From: Tubulanus polymorphus | Taxonomy: Eukaryota > Nemertea > Palaeonemertea > Tubulaniformes > Tubulanidae | Direction: 5' to 3' | DNA length: 64,000 nt | NCBI RefSeq assembly: GCF_964204645.1 | Contig: NC_134031.1 | Span: forward strand, 12,874,501-12,938,500 | In this document: piece by piece, positions 10,186 through 23,690 of the stretch | Position numbering within the stretch: position 1 is the stretch's first letter | Layout: each line of letters starts with the position of its first letter | Notes under the pieces: generated by a model | Seen by the model: the letters and a program-made list of their open reading frames with translations, nothing else | Databases searched by the model: none | What the model was told of the DNA's origin: nothing | Made by a program: the position numbers and the translations under genes

Positions 10186-11518
10186 CTAAAATTTGATTAA
10201 CACGCTAGAATCCTTTTTAAAATGCCATTCTCTTTTTTTTCTTTTAAATCTTAAGTATTCATCTAAATTGCAACCATACGCGACTGTATGAATTCCGTCA
10301 TCTAAAATATATCTTTTCTCGTCAAATGGGTTCAAACTAACCTTTTCTATCTCTTCAATAAACATTTCATGATCTTCAGAACTTAAAAATTTCATCTTAT
10401 GTTTTCTAACTTCTTCATTGAATATACAATTGATGTAATCTTTGAAATGGATATTCTTTTCTACTACACTTTTAGTAATTCCTTTCAATTTCTTTGATTC
10501 ATGAGTTTTGGTTTTATAACTATACATTTTAGATCGAATTCCAATGAACTCTATCATTTCTTCACCTCCTAATTCATCTTTGAATTTACCGGGCACCTTT
10601 TCATTATCGTTGCTAAAAAATTCATGAGTTTTAGGATAATTACTGAAATCAAAATGATGTTTTAATGTTTTTAAATCATCTGTTATGTTATTAGTTTTTA
10701 TCTTTAATATGTAACTGTCAGTATCAAAATATAAGATTTCTATATGCTTTTCTCCAAAATGAGTTTGTAATACGTTATAGTAAAATTCATACATCAATAA
10801 TTTTGATATTTCTAAAACTGCAGCTCCAACATAGATTGGTTTATTAAACTTCATAGAAGTTCTTCTCATTTTAACTGCAGCTAAATTTTCATCAAATATT
10901 CTGTTACCTTTAAACTTGGGATATGTTTGTAAATGTCTAATTCTTTTACCATTACTAACTAACTAATTATATCATTTCTATTTCTAATATTCTCACAAGT
11001 CTTACCATAAAATGCATTGTTCATTAACTTGAAGAAATCTTTTTCGAAATCAGTTTTAGCTTTAGTTCTCTGTTTGGTGTTAAAATCTATATATTTTTCT
11101 AACCATTTAGATTGTCTGAATGAAATATATCTGTGTACTTTTTTAGAAACATTCCTTGATTCAAATAAAACTTCAACATTCTATAATGTACTACATAATT
11201 ATATCTATTTTCCTGAGTTACCATTGACTTTTCAGTATCAATATGATTTGCGGGTTTAATTCTTTTTTGATAATTTGATAACTCTTCATGTGTTACAGTT
11301 TTATGTTCGGGACAGTATGCTAGATTTCTAGATTTAAATCTTTTTATCTTCAGGGTATTCTAAATCTACAACAAAGAAGTATCCAGTAACTGAATCATCC
11401 GCAATATCTAGAATTATTTGCTTCCAATCAAATTTATCATTATTTTCATACTTCAGTTATTTCAAATACTCCATAAGGCTGAGGTTCCACCATTGCCCAA
11501 CCATATAGATTATATGCA
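10186..11518 (-). pseudogene. Copy 2 Polinton DNA polymerase B, C-terminal half, intein-free
   Basis: Read from 11518 down it begins at polymerase motif A (NLYGWAMVEPQPY) and ends at the TAA at 10186. The region 10186-10869 is cleanly open and includes motif C as YFDTDSY (about 10713-10733) with no intein, unlike copy 1. Stops and shifts break the frame between 10870 and 11518. The C-terminus is longer than in copy 1 (a Lys/Arg-rich tail of about 25 residues). The gene is cut at the satellite junction, so the exonuclease half is missing. Confidence 0.88.
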
Positions 11519-12240
11519 TCTATCGAAAAACGACAATGTCGATGCGTAAAATCGCTCAAATCGTCAGGAAAAGCACTTTTCGACCCGAAAACGTCGTTCA
11601 GCGCTAGAAAAGACGTTTTCGTATCAAATATTCCCCCCTATGGGAAAAACGACAATGTCGATGCGTAAAAGCGCTCAAATCGTCAGGAAAAGCACTTTTC
11701 GACCCGAAAACGTCGTTCAGCGCGAGAAAAGACGTTTTCCTATCAAATATTTCCCCTATCGGAAAAACGACAATGTCGATGCGTAAAAGCGCTAAAATCA
11801 TCAGGAAAAGAACTTTTCGACCCGAAAACGTCGTTCAGCGCGAGAATAGACGTTTTCTTATCAAATTTTCCCCCTGTCGGAAAAATGACAATATCGATGC
11901 GTAAAAGCGCTCAAATCGTCAGGAAAAGCACTTTTCGACCCGAAAACGTCGTTCAGCGCGAGAAAAGACGTTTTCGTATCAAATATTCCCCCTATGGGAA
12001 AAACGACAATGTCGATGCGTAAAATCGCTCAAATCGTCAGGAAAAGCACTTTTCGACCCGAAAACGTCGTTCAGCGCTAGAAAAGACGTTTTCGTATCAA
12101 ATATTCCCCCCTATGGGAAAAACGACAATGTCGATGCGTAAAAGCGCTCAAATCGTCAGGAAAAGCACTTTTCGACCCGAAAACGTCGTTCAGCGCGAGA
12201 AAAGACGTTTTCGTATCAAATATTCCCCCTATCGGAAAAA

Positions 12241-15200
12241 CGACAATGTCGATGCGTAAAAGCGCTAAAATCATCAGGAAAAGAACTTTTCGACCCGAAA
12301 ACGTCGTTCAGCGCGAGAATAGACGTTTTCTTATCAAATTTTCCCCCTGTCGGAAAAATGACAATATCGATGCGTAAAAGCGCTCAAATCGTCAGGAAAA
12401 GCACTTTTCGACCCGAAAACGTCGTTCAGCGCGAGAAAAGACGTTTTCGTATCAAATATTCCCCCTATAGGAAAAACGACAATGTCGATGCGTAAAAGCG
12501 CTCAAATCGTCAGCAAAAGCCCTTTTCGGCCCGAAAACGTCGTTCAGCGCGAGAAAAGATGTTTTCAGATCAAATATTCCCCCTATCGGAAAAACGACAA
12601 TGTTGATGCGTTAAAAGCGCTCAAATCGTCAGGAAAAGCACTTTTCGACGCGAAAACGTCGTTCAGCGCGAGAAAAGACGTTTTTGTATCAAATATTCCC
12701 TATATCGGAAAAACGACGATGTCGATGCGTAAAATCGCTCAAATCGTCAGGAAAAGCACTTTTCGACCCGAAAACGTCGTTCAGCGCTAGTAAAGACGTT
12801 TTCGTATCAAATATTCCCCCTATCGGAAAAAACGACAATGTCGATGTGTAAAACCGCTCAAATCGTCAGGAAAAGCACTTTTCGATGCGAAAACGTCGTT
12901 CAGCGCTAGAAAAGACGTTTTCTTATCAAATATTCCCCCGTCGGAAAAATGATAATGTCGATGCGTAAAAGCGCTCAAATCGTCAGGAAAAGCACTTTTC
13001 GACCCGAAAACGTCGTTCAGCGCGAGAAAAGACGTTTTCCTATCAAATATTCCCCCTATCGGAAAAACGACTATGTCGATGCGTAAAAGCGTTCAAATCG
13101 TAAGGAAAGCACTTTTCGACCCGAAAACGTCGTTCAGCGCGAGAATAGACGTTTTCTTATCAAATTTTCCCCCTGTCGGAAAAATGACAATATCGATGCG
13201 TAAAAGCGGTCAAATCGTCAGGAAAAGCACTTTTCGACCCGAAAACGTCGTTCAGCGCGAGAAAAGACGTTTTCGTATCAAATATTCCCCCTATAGGAAA
13301 AACGACAATGTCGATGCGTAAAAGCGCTCAAATCGTCAGCAAAAGCACTTTTCGGCCCGAAAACGTCGTTCAGCGCGAGAAAGATGTTTTCGGATCAAAT
13401 ATTCCCCCTATGGGAAAAACGACAATGTTGATGCGTAAAAGCGCTCAAATCGTCAGCAAAAGCACTTTTCGACGCGAAAACGTCGTTCAGCGCGAGAAAA
13501 GACGTTTTTGTATCAAATATTCCCTATATCGGAAAAACGACAATGTCGATGCGTAAAATCGCTCAAATCGTCAGGAAAAGCACTTATCGACCCGAAAACG
13601 TCGTTCAGCGCTAGAAAAGACGTTTTCGTATCAAATATTCCCCCTATCGGAAAAACGACAATGTCGATGTGTAAAAGCGCCAAATCGTCAGGAAAAGCAC
13701 TTTTCGATGCGAAAACGTCGTTCAGCGCTAGAAAAGACGTTTTCTTATCAAATATTCCACCGTCGGAAAAATGATAATGTCGATGCGTAAAAGCGCTCAA
13801 ATCGTCAGGAAAAGCACTTTTCGACCCGTAAACGTCGTTCAGCGCGAGAAAAGACGTTTTCTTATCAAATTTTCCCCCGTCGAAAAATGACAATGTCGAT
13901 GCGTAAAAGCGTTTAAATCGTCAGGAAAAGCACTTTTCGACCCGAAAACGTCGTTCAGCGCGAGAAAAGACGTTTTCTTATCAAATTTTTCCCCTGTCGG
14001 AAAAACGACAATATCGATGCGTAAAAGCGCTCAAATCGTCAGGAAGAGCACTTTTCGACCCGAAAACGTCGTTCAACGCGAGAAAAGACGTTTTCGTATC
14101 AAATATTCCCCCTATGGGAAAAACGAAAATGTCGATGCGTAAAAGCGCTCAAATCGTCAGGAAAAGCACTTTTCGACCCGAAAACGTCGTTCAGCGCGAG
14201 AAAAGACGTTTTCGTATCAAATATTCCCCCTATAGGAAAAACGACAATGTTGATGCGTAAAAGCGCTCAAATCGTCAGGAAAAGCACTTTTCGACGCGAA
14301 AACGCCGTTCAGCGGGAGAAAATACGTTTTCGTATCAAATATTCCCCATATCGGAAAAACGACAATGTCGATGCGTAAAAGCGCTCAAATCGTCAGGAAG
14401 AGCACTTTTCGACGCGAAAACGTCGTTCAGCGCGAGAAAAGACGTTTTCGTATCAAATATTCCCCCTATCGGAAAAACGACAATGTCGATGCGTAAAAGC
14501 GCTAAAATCATCAGGAAAAGAACTTTTCGACCCGAAAACGTCGTTCAGCGCAAGAAAAGACGTTTTCGTTTCAAATATTCCCCCTATCGGAAAAACGACA
14601 ATGTCGATGCGTAAAAGCGCTCAAATCGTCAGGAAAAGCACTTTTCGACGCGAAAACGACGTCGTTCAGCGCGAGAAAAGACGTTTTCGTATCAAATATT
14701 CCCCCTATCGGAAAAACGACAATGTCGATGCGTAAAAGCGCTAAAATCATCAGGAAAAGAACTTTTCGACCCGAAAACGTCGTTCAGCGCGAGAATAGAC
14801 GTTTTCTTATCAAATTTTCCCCCTGTCGGAAAAATGACAATATCGATGCGTAAAAGCGCTCAAATCGTCAGGAAAAGCACTTTTCGACCCGAAAACGTCG
14901 TTCAGCGCGAGAAAAGACGTTTTCGTATCAAATATTCCCCCTATAGGAAAAACGACAATGTCGATGCGTAAAAGCGCTCAAATCGTCAGGAAAAGCACTT
15001 TTCGACCCGAAAACGTCGTTCAGCGCGAGAAAAGACGTTTTCGTATCAAATATTGCCCCTATGGGAAAAACGACAATGTCGATGCGTAAAAGCGCTCAAA
15101 TCGTCAGGAAAAGCACTTTTCGACCCGTCAACGTCGTTCAGCGCGAGAAAAGACGTTTTCTTATCAAATTTTTCCCCTGTCGGAAAAATGATAATGTCGA

Positions 15201-15430
15201 TGCGTAAAAGCGCTCAAATCGTCAGGAAAAGCACTTTTCGACCCGAAAACGTCGTTCAGCGCGAGAAAAGACGTTTTCGTATCAAATATTCCCCCTATAG
15301 GAAAAACGACAATGTCGATGCGTAAAAGCGCTCAAATCGTCAGGAAAAGCACTTTTCGACCCAAAAACATCGTTCAGCGCGAGAAAAGACGTTTTCGTAT
15401 CAAATATTCCCCCTATAGGAAAAACGACAA
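12241..15430. repeat. Higher-order repeat segment A, copy 1
   Basis: Variant monomers in this stretch recur in the same order at about 20498-23690, shifted by 8258 bases (about 70 monomers). Shared oddities include CAGCAAAAGCCCTTTTCGG, a GTTCAAATCGTAAGGAAAGC monomer and the ATTGCCCC variant. This shows segmental duplication of blocks of about 27 monomers. Confidence 0.85.
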
Positions 15431-15990
15431 TGTTGATGCGTAAAAGCGCTCAAATCGTCAGGAAAAGCACTTTTCGACGCGAAAACGCCGTTCAGCGCGA
15501 GAAAATACGTTTTCGTATCAAATATTCCCCATATCGGAAAAACGACAATGTCGATGCGTAAAAGCGCTCAAATCGTCAGGAAGAGCACTTTTCGACGCGA
15601 AAACGTCGTTCAGCGCGAGAAAAGACGTTTTCGTATCAAATATTCCCCCTATCGGAAAAAACGACAATGTCGATGCGTAAAAGCGCTAAAATCATCAGGA
15701 AAAGAACTTTTCGACCCGAAAACGTCGTTCAGCGCAAGAAAAGACGTTTTCGTTTCAAATATTCCCCCTATCGGAAAAACGACAATGTCGATGCGTAAAA
15801 GCGCTCAAATCGTCAGGAAAAGCACTTTTCGACGCAAAAACGACGTCGTTCAGCGCGAGAAAAGACGTTTTCGTATCAAATATTCCCCCTATCGGAAAAA
15901 CGACAATGTCGATGCGTAAAAGCGCTAAAATCATCAGGAAAAGAACTTTTCGACCCGAAAACGTCGTTCAGCGCGAGAATAGACGTTTTC
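13308..15990. repeat. Higher-order repeat segment B, copy 1
   Basis: Matches 18024-20590 with an offset of 4716 in its first part and 4598 later. The offset changes by exactly one 118-bp monomer, lost near 19080 in the partner. Diagnostic variants are GAGAAAGATGTTTTCGG and the 3-bp insertion giving AACGACGTCGTTC. Confidence 0.82.
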
Positions 15991-16111
15991 TTATCAAATT
16001 TTCCCCCTGTCGGAAAAATGACAATATCGATGCGTAAAAGCGCTCAAATCGTCAGGAAAAGCACTTTTCGACCCGAAAACGTCGTTCAGCGCGAGAAAAG
16101 ACGTTTTCGTA

Positions 16112-17650
16112 TCAAATATTCCCCCTATCAGAAAAACGACAATGTCGATGCGTCAAAGAGCTCAAAGCGTCAGCAAAAGCACTTTTCGATGCGAAAACGT
16201 CGTTCAGCGCTAGAAAAGACGTTTTCGAATCAAATTTTCCCCCGTCGGAAAAATGACAATGTCGATGCGTAAAAGGGCTCAAATCGTCAGGAAAAGCACT
16301 TTTCGACGCGAAAACGTCGTTCAGCGCTAGAAAAGACGATTTCGTATCAAATATTCCCCCTATGGGAAAAACGACAATGTCGATGCGTAAAGCGCTCAAA
16401 TCGTCAGGAAAAGCACTATTCGACCCGAAAACGTCGTTCAGCGCGAGAAAAGACGTTTTCGTTTCAAATATTCCCCCTTTCGGAAAAACGACAATGTCGA
16501 TGCGTAAAAGCGCTCAAATCGTCAGGAAAAGCACTTTTCGACGCGAAAACGTCGTTCATCGCGAGAAAAGACGTTTTCGTATCAAATATTCCCCTATGGG
16601 AAAAACGACAATGTCGATGCGTAAAAGCGCTCAAATCGTCAGGAAAAGCACTTTTCGACCCGAAAACTTCGTTCAGCGCTAGAAAAGACGTTTTCGTTTC
16701 AAATATTCCCCCTGTCGGAAAAACGACAATGTCGATGCGTAAAAGCGCTCAAATCGACAGGAAAAGCACTTTTCGACCCGAAAACGTCGTTCAGCGCTAG
16801 AAAAGACGTTTTCGTTTCAAATATTCCCCCTCTCGGAAAAACGACAATGTCGATGCGTAAAAGCGCTCAAATCGTCAGGAAAAGCACTTTTCGACGCGAA
16901 AACGTCGTTCAGCGCGAGAAAAGACGTTTTCGTATCAAATATTCCCCCTATGGGAAAAACGACAATGTCGATGCGTAAAAGTGCTCAAATCGTCAGGAAA
17001 AGCACTTTTCGACCCGAAAACGTCGTTCAGCGCAAGAAAAGACGTTTTCGTATCAAATATTCCCCCCATTGGGAAAAACGACAAATTCGATGCGTAAAAG
17101 CGCTCAAATCGTCAGGAAAAGCACTTTTCAAACCGTAAACGTCGTTCAGCGCGAGAAAAGACGTTTTCTTATCAAATGTTCCCCTCGGAAAAATGATAAT
17201 GTCGATGCGTAAAAGCGCTCAAATTGTCAGGAAAAGCACTTTTCGACCCGAAAACGTCGTTCAGCGAGAGAAAAGACATTTTCTTATCAAATTTTTCCCC
17301 TGTCGGAAAAATGATAATGTCGATGCGTAAAAGCGCTCAAATTGTCAGGAAAAGCACTTTTCGACCCGTAAACGTCGTTCAGCGCGAGAAAAGACGTTTT
17401 CGGATCAAATATTCCCCCTATCGGAAAAACGACAATGTCGATGCGTCAAAGAGCTCAAAGCGTCAGCAAAAGCACTTTTCGATGCGAAAACGTCGTTCAG
17501 CGCTAGAAAAGACGTTTTCGAATCAAATTTTCCCCCGTCGGAAAAATGACAATGTCGATGCGTAAAAGGGCTCAAATCGTCAGGAAAAGCACTTTTCGAA
17601 CCGAAAACGTCGTTCAGCGCGAGAAAAGAAGTTTTCGTATTAAATATTCC
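16112..17650. repeat. Higher-order repeat segment C, copy 1
   Basis: Reappears at 27258-28800 with a constant offset of 11146. The 16362-16700 part is seen a third time at 26449-26790. Marker variants are GTCAAAGAGCTCAAAGCGTC and the CGTTCATCGCGAG monomer. Confidence 0.85.
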
Positions 17651-18023
17651 CCCTATGGGAAAAACGACAATGTCGATGCGTAAAAGCGCTCAAATCGTCA
17701 GGAAAAGCACTTTTCGACCCGAAAACGTCGTTCAGCGCGAGAAAAGACGTTTTCCTATCAAATATTCCCCCTATCGGAAAAACGACAATGTCGATGCGTA
17801 AAAGCGCTCAAATCGTCAGGAAAAGCACTTTTCGACCCGTCAACGTCGTTCAGCGCGAGAAAAGACGTTTTCTTATCAAATTTTTCCCCTGTCGGAAAAA
17901 TGATAATGTCGAAGCGTAAAAGCGCTCAAATCGTCAGGAAAAGCACTTTTCGACCCGAAAACGTCGTTCAGCGCGAGAAAAGACGTTTTCGTATCAAATA
18001 TTCCCCCTATAGGAAAAACGACA

Positions 18024-20590
18024 ATGTCGATGCGTAAAAGCGCTCAAATCGTCAGCAAAAGCACTTTTCGGCCCGAAAACGTCGTTCAGCGCGAGAAAGA
18101 TGTTTTCGGATCAAATATTCCCCCTATGGGAAAAACGACAATGTTGATGCGTAAAAGCGCTCAAATCGTCAGGAAAAGCACTTTTCGACGCGAAAACGTC
18201 GTTCAGCGCGAGAAAAGACGTTTTTGTATCAAATATTCCCTATATCGGAAAAACGACAATGTCGATGCGTAAAATCGCTCAAATCGTCAGGAAAAGCACT
18301 TATCGACCCGAAAACGTCGTTCAGCGCTAGAAAAGACGTTTTCGTATCAAATATTCCCCCTATCGGAAAAACGACAATGTCGATGTGTAAAAGCGCCAAA
18401 TCGTCAGGAAAAGCACTTTTCGATGCGAAAACGTCGTTCAGCGCTAGAAAAGACGTTTTCTTATCAAATATTCCCCCGTCGGAAAAATGATAATGTCGAT
18501 GCGTAAAAGCGCTCAAATCGTCAGGAAAAGCACTTTTCGACCCGTAAACGTCGTTCAGCGCGAGAAAAGACGTTTTCTTATCAAATTTTCCCCCGTCGAA
18601 AAATGACAATGTCGATGCGTAAAAGCGTTTAAATCGTCAGGAAAAGCACTTTTCGACCCGAAAACGTCGTTCAGCGCGAGAAAAGACGTTTTCTTATCAA
18701 ATTTTTCCCCTGTCGGAAAAACGACAATATCGATGCGTAAAAGCGCTCAAATCGTCAGGAAGAGCACTTTTCGACCCGAAAACGTCGTTCAACGCGAGAA
18801 AAGACGTTTTCGTATCAAATATTCCCCCTATGGGAAAAACGAAAATGTCGATGCGTAAAAGCGCTCAAATCGTCAGGAAAAGCACTTTTCGACCCGAAAA
18901 CGTCGTTCAGCGCGAGAAAAGACGTTTTCGTATCAAATATTCCCCCCATAGGAAAAACGACAATGTTGATGCGTAAAAGCGCTCAAATCGTCAGGAAAAG
19001 CACTTTTCGACGCGAAAACGCCGTTCAGCGGGAGAAAATACGTTTTCGTATCAAATATTCCCCATATCGGAAAAACGACAATGTCGATGCGTAAAAGCGC
19101 TAAAATCATCAGGAAAAGAACTTTTCGACCCGAAAACGTCGTTCAGCGCAAGAAAAGACGTTTTCGTTTCAAATATATCCCCTATCGGAAAAACGACAAT
19201 GTCGATGCGTAAAAGCGCTCAAATCGTCAGGAAAAGTACTTTTCGACGCGAAAACGACGTCGTTCAGCGCGAGAAAAGACGTTTTCGTATCAAATATTCC
19301 CCCTATCGGAAAAACGACAATGTCGATGCGTAAAAGCGCTAAAATCATCAGGAAAAGAACTTTTCGACCCGAAAACGTCGTTCAGCGCGAGAATAGACGT
19401 TTTCTTATCAAATTTTCCCCCTGTCGGAAAAATGACAATATCGATGCGTAAAAGCGCTCAAATCGTCAGGAAAAGCACTTTTCGACCCGAAAACGTCGTT
19501 CAGCGCGAGAAAAGACGTTTTCGTATCAAATATTCCCCCTATAGGAAAAACGACAATGTCGATGCGTAAAAGCGCTCAAATCGTCAGGAAAAGCACTTTT
19601 CGACCCGAAAACGTCGTTCAGCGCGAGAAAAGACGTTTTCGTATCAAATATTGCCCCTATGGGAAAAACGACAATGTCGATGCGTAAAAGCGCTCAAATC
19701 GTCAGGAAAAGCACTTTTCGACCCGTCAACGTCGTTCAGCGCGAGAAAAGACGTTTTCTTATCAAATTTTTCCCCTGTCGGAAAAATGATAATGTCGATG
19801 CGTAAAAGCGCTCAAATCGTCAGGAAAAGCACTTTTCGACCCGAAAACGTCGTTCAGCGCGAGAAAAGACGTTTTCGTATCAAATATTCCCCCTATAGGA
19901 AAAACGACAATGTCGATGCGTAAAAGCGCTCAAATCGTCAGGAAAAGCACTTTTCGACCCAAAAACGTCGTTCAGCGCGAGAAAAGACGTTTTCGTATCA
20001 AATATTCCCCCTATAGGAAAAACGACAATGTTGATGCGTAAAAGCGCTCAAATCGTCAGGAAAAGCACTTTTCGACGCGAAAACGCCGTTCAGCGCGAGA
20101 AAATACGTTTTCGTATCAAATATTCCCCATATCGGAAAAACGACAATGTCGATGCGTAAAAGCGCTCAAATCGTCAGGAAGAGCACTTTTCGACGCGAAA
20201 ACGTCGTTCAGCGCGAGAAAAGACGTTTTCGTATCAAATATTCCCCCTATCGGAAAAAACGACAATGTCGATGCGTAAAAGCGCTAAAATCATCAGGAAA
20301 AGAACTTTTCGACCCGAAAACGTCGTTCAGCGCAAGAAAAGACGTTTTCGTTTCAAATATTCCCCCTATCGGAAAAACGACAATGTCGATGCGTAAAAGC
20401 GCTCAAATCGTCAGGAAAAGCACTTTTCGACGCAAAAACGACGTCGTTCAGCGCGAGAAAAGACGTTTTCGTATCAAATATTCCCCCTATCGGAAAAACG
20501 ACAATGTCGATGCGTAAAAGCGCTAAAATCATCAGGAAAAGAACTTTTCGACCCGAAAACGTCGTTCAGAGCGAGAATAGACGTTTTCTT
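18024..20590. repeat. Higher-order repeat segment B, copy 2
   Basis: Partner of 13308-15990, one monomer shorter. It overlaps the domain of segment A copies, so segments A and B are nested products of repeated duplication. Confidence 0.82.
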
Positions 20591-23500
20591 ATCAAATTTT
20601 CCCCCTGTCGGAAAAATGACAATATCGATGCGTAAAAGCGCTCAAATCGTCAGGAAAAGCACTTTTCGACCCGAAAACGTCGTTCAGCGCGAGAAAAGAC
20701 GTTTTCGTATCAAATATTCCCCCTATAGGAAAAACGACAATGTCGATGCGTAAAAGCGCTCAAATCGTCAGCAAAAGCCCTTTTCGGCCCGAAAACGTCG
20801 TTCAGCGCGAGAAAAGATGTTTTCAGATCAAATATTCCCCCTATCGGAAAAACGACAATGTTGATGCGTTAAAAGCGCTCAAATCGTCAGGAAAAGCACT
20901 TTTCGACGCGAAAACGTCGTTCAGCGCGAGAAAAGACGTTTTTGTATCAAATATTCCCTATATCGGAAAAACGACGATGTCGATGCGTAAAATCGCTCAA
21001 ATCGTCAGGAAAAGCACTTTTCGACCCGAAAACGTCGTTCAGCGCTAGTAAAGACGTTTTCGTATCAAATATTCCCCCTATCGGAAAAAACGACAATGTC
21101 GATGTGTAAAACCGCTCAAATCGTCAGGAAAAGCACTTTTCGATGCGAAAACGTCGTTCAGCGCTAGAAAAGACGTTTTCTTATCAAATATTCCCCCGTC
21201 GGAAAAATGATAATGTCGATGCGTAAAAGCGCTCAAATCGTCAGGAAAAGCACTTTTCGACCCGAAAACGTCGTTCAGCGCGAGAAAAGACGTTTTCCCA
21301 TCAAATATTCCCCCTATCGGAAAAACGACTATGTCGATGCGTAAAAGCGTTCAAATCGTAAGGAAAGCACTTTTCGACCCGAAAACGTCGTTCAGCGCGA
21401 GAATAGACGTTTTCTTATCAAATTTTCCCCCTGTCGGAAAAATGACAATATCGATGCGTAAAAGCGCTCAAATCGTCAGGAAAAGCACTTTTCGACCCGA
21501 AAACGTCGTTCAGCGCGAGAAAAGACGTTTTCGTATCAAATATTCCCCCTATAGGAAAAACGACAATGTCGATGCGTAAAAGCGCTCAAATCGTCAGCAA
21601 AAGCACTTTTCGGCCCGAAAACGTCGTTCAGCGCGAGAAAGATGTTTTCGGATCAAATATTCCCCCTATGGGAAAAACGACAATGTTGATGCGTAAAAGC
21701 GCTCAAATCGTCAGGAAAAGCACTTTTCGACGCGAAAACGTCGTTCAGCGCGAGAAAAGACATTTTTGTATCAAATATTCCCTATATCGGAAAAACGACA
21801 ATGTCGATGCATAAAATCGCTCAAATCGTCAGGAAAAGCACTTATCGACCCGAAAACGTCGTTCAGCGCTAGAAAAGACGTTTTCGTATCAAATATTCCC
21901 CCTATCGGAAAAACGACAATGTCGATGTGTAAAAGCGCCAAATCGTCAGGAAAAGCACTTTTCGATGCGAAAACGTCGTTCAGCGCTAGAAAAGACGTTT
22001 TCTTATCAAATATTCCCCCGTCGGAAAAATGATAATGTCGATGCGTAAAAGCGCTCAAATCGTCAGGAAAAGCACTTTTCGACCCGTAAACGTCGTTCAG
22101 CGCGAGAAAAGACGTTTTCTTATCAAATTTTCCCCCGTCGAAAAATGACAATGTCGATGCGTAAAAGCGTTTAAATCGTCAGGAAAAGCACTTTTCGACC
22201 CGAAAACGTCGTTCAGCGCGAGAAAAAACGTTTTCTTATCAAATTTTTCCCCTGTCGGAAAAACGACAATATCGATGCGTAAAAGCGCTCAAATCGTCAG
22301 GAAGAGCACTTTTCGACCCGAAAACGTCGTTCAACGCGAGAAAAGACGTTTTCGTATCAAATATTCCCCCTATGGGAAAAACGAAAATGTCGATGCGTAA
22401 AAGCGCTCAAATCGTCAGGAAAAGCACTTTTCGACCCGAAAACGTCGTTCAGCGCGAGAAAAGACGTTTTCGTATCAAATATTCCCCCTATAGGAAAAAC
22501 GACAATGTTGATGCGTAAAAGCGCTCAAATCGTCAGGAAAAGCACTTTTCGACGCGAAAACGCCGTTCAGCGGGAGAAAATACGTTTTCGTATCAAATAT
22601 TCCCCATATCGGAAAAACGACTATGTCGATGCGTAAAAGCGCTCAAATCGTCAGGAAGAGCACTTTTCGACGCGAAAACGTCGTTCAGCGCGAGAAAAGA
22701 CGTTTTCGTATCAAATATTCCCCCTATCGGAAAAACGACAATGTCGATGCGTAAAAGCGCTAAAATCATCAGGAAAAGAACTTTTCGACCCGAAAACGTC
22801 GTTCAGCGCAAGAAAAGACGTTTTCGTTTCAAATATTCCCCCTATCGGAAAAACGACAATGTCGATGCGTAAAAGCGCTCAAATCGTCAGGAAAAGCACT
22901 TTTCGACGCGAAAACGACGTCGTTCAGCGCGAGAAAAGACGTTTTCGTATCAAATATTCCCCCTATCGGAAAAACGACAATGTCGATGCGTAAAAGCGCT
23001 AAAATCATCAGGAAAAGAACTTTTCGACCCGAAAACGTCGTTCAGCGCGAGAATAGACGTTTTCTTATCAAATTTTCCCCCTGTCGGAAAAATGACAATA
23101 TCGATGCGTAAAAGCGCTCAAATCGTCAGGAAAAGCACTTTTCGACCCGAAAACGTCGTTCAGCGCGAGAAAAGACGTTTTCGTATCAAATATTCCCCCT
23201 ATAGGAAAAACGACAATGTCGATGCGTAAAAGCGCTCAAATCGTCAGGAAAAGCACTTTTCGACCCGAAAACGTCGTTCAGCGCGAGAAAAGACGTTTTC
23301 GTATCAAATATTGCCCCTATGGGAAAAACGACAATGTCGATGCGTAAAAGCGCTCAAATCGTCAGGAAAAGCACTTTTCGACCCGTCAACGTCGTTCAGC
23401 GCGAGAAAAGACGTTTTCTTATCAAATTTTTCCCCTGTCGGAAAAATGATAATGTCGATGCGTAAAAGCGCTCAAATCGTCAGGAAAAGCACTTTTCGAC

Positions 23501-23690
23501 CCGAAAACGTCGTTCAGCGCGAGAAAAGACGTTTTCGTATCAAATATTCCCCCTATAGGAAAAACGACAATGTCGATGCGTAAAAGCGCTCAAATCGTCA
23601 GGAAAAGCACTTTTCGACCCAAAAACGTCGTTCAGCGCGAGAAAAGACGTTTTCGTATCAAATATTCCCCCTATAGGAAAAACGACAATG
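20498..23690. repeat. Higher-order repeat segment A, copy 2
   Basis: Partner of 12241-15430 at a constant 8258-base offset. Only scattered substitutions are visible. At its right edge the array switches again to the CAGCAAAAGCCC variant (about 23700), which is the start of another partial copy. Confidence 0.85.

Larger units (their letters stand above)
6341..11518 (-). mobile_element. Decayed and rearranged Polinton, copy 2
   Basis: Read on the minus strand from 11518 to 6341, this stretch is homologous to copy 1. It carries the C-terminal half of the DNA polymerase, a second polymerase tail, the small right-end protein gene, the penton-like gene, a fragment of the 114-residue gene, the 462-codon gene and part of the coiled-coil gene. 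Compared with copy 1 it lacks the VLTF3-like gene and three small membrane-protein genes. It carries a BEL/Pao fragment at 6830-7189 and is broken by stops and frameshifts. Neither terminus is present; the right side is cut at the satellite. Confidence 0.88.
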
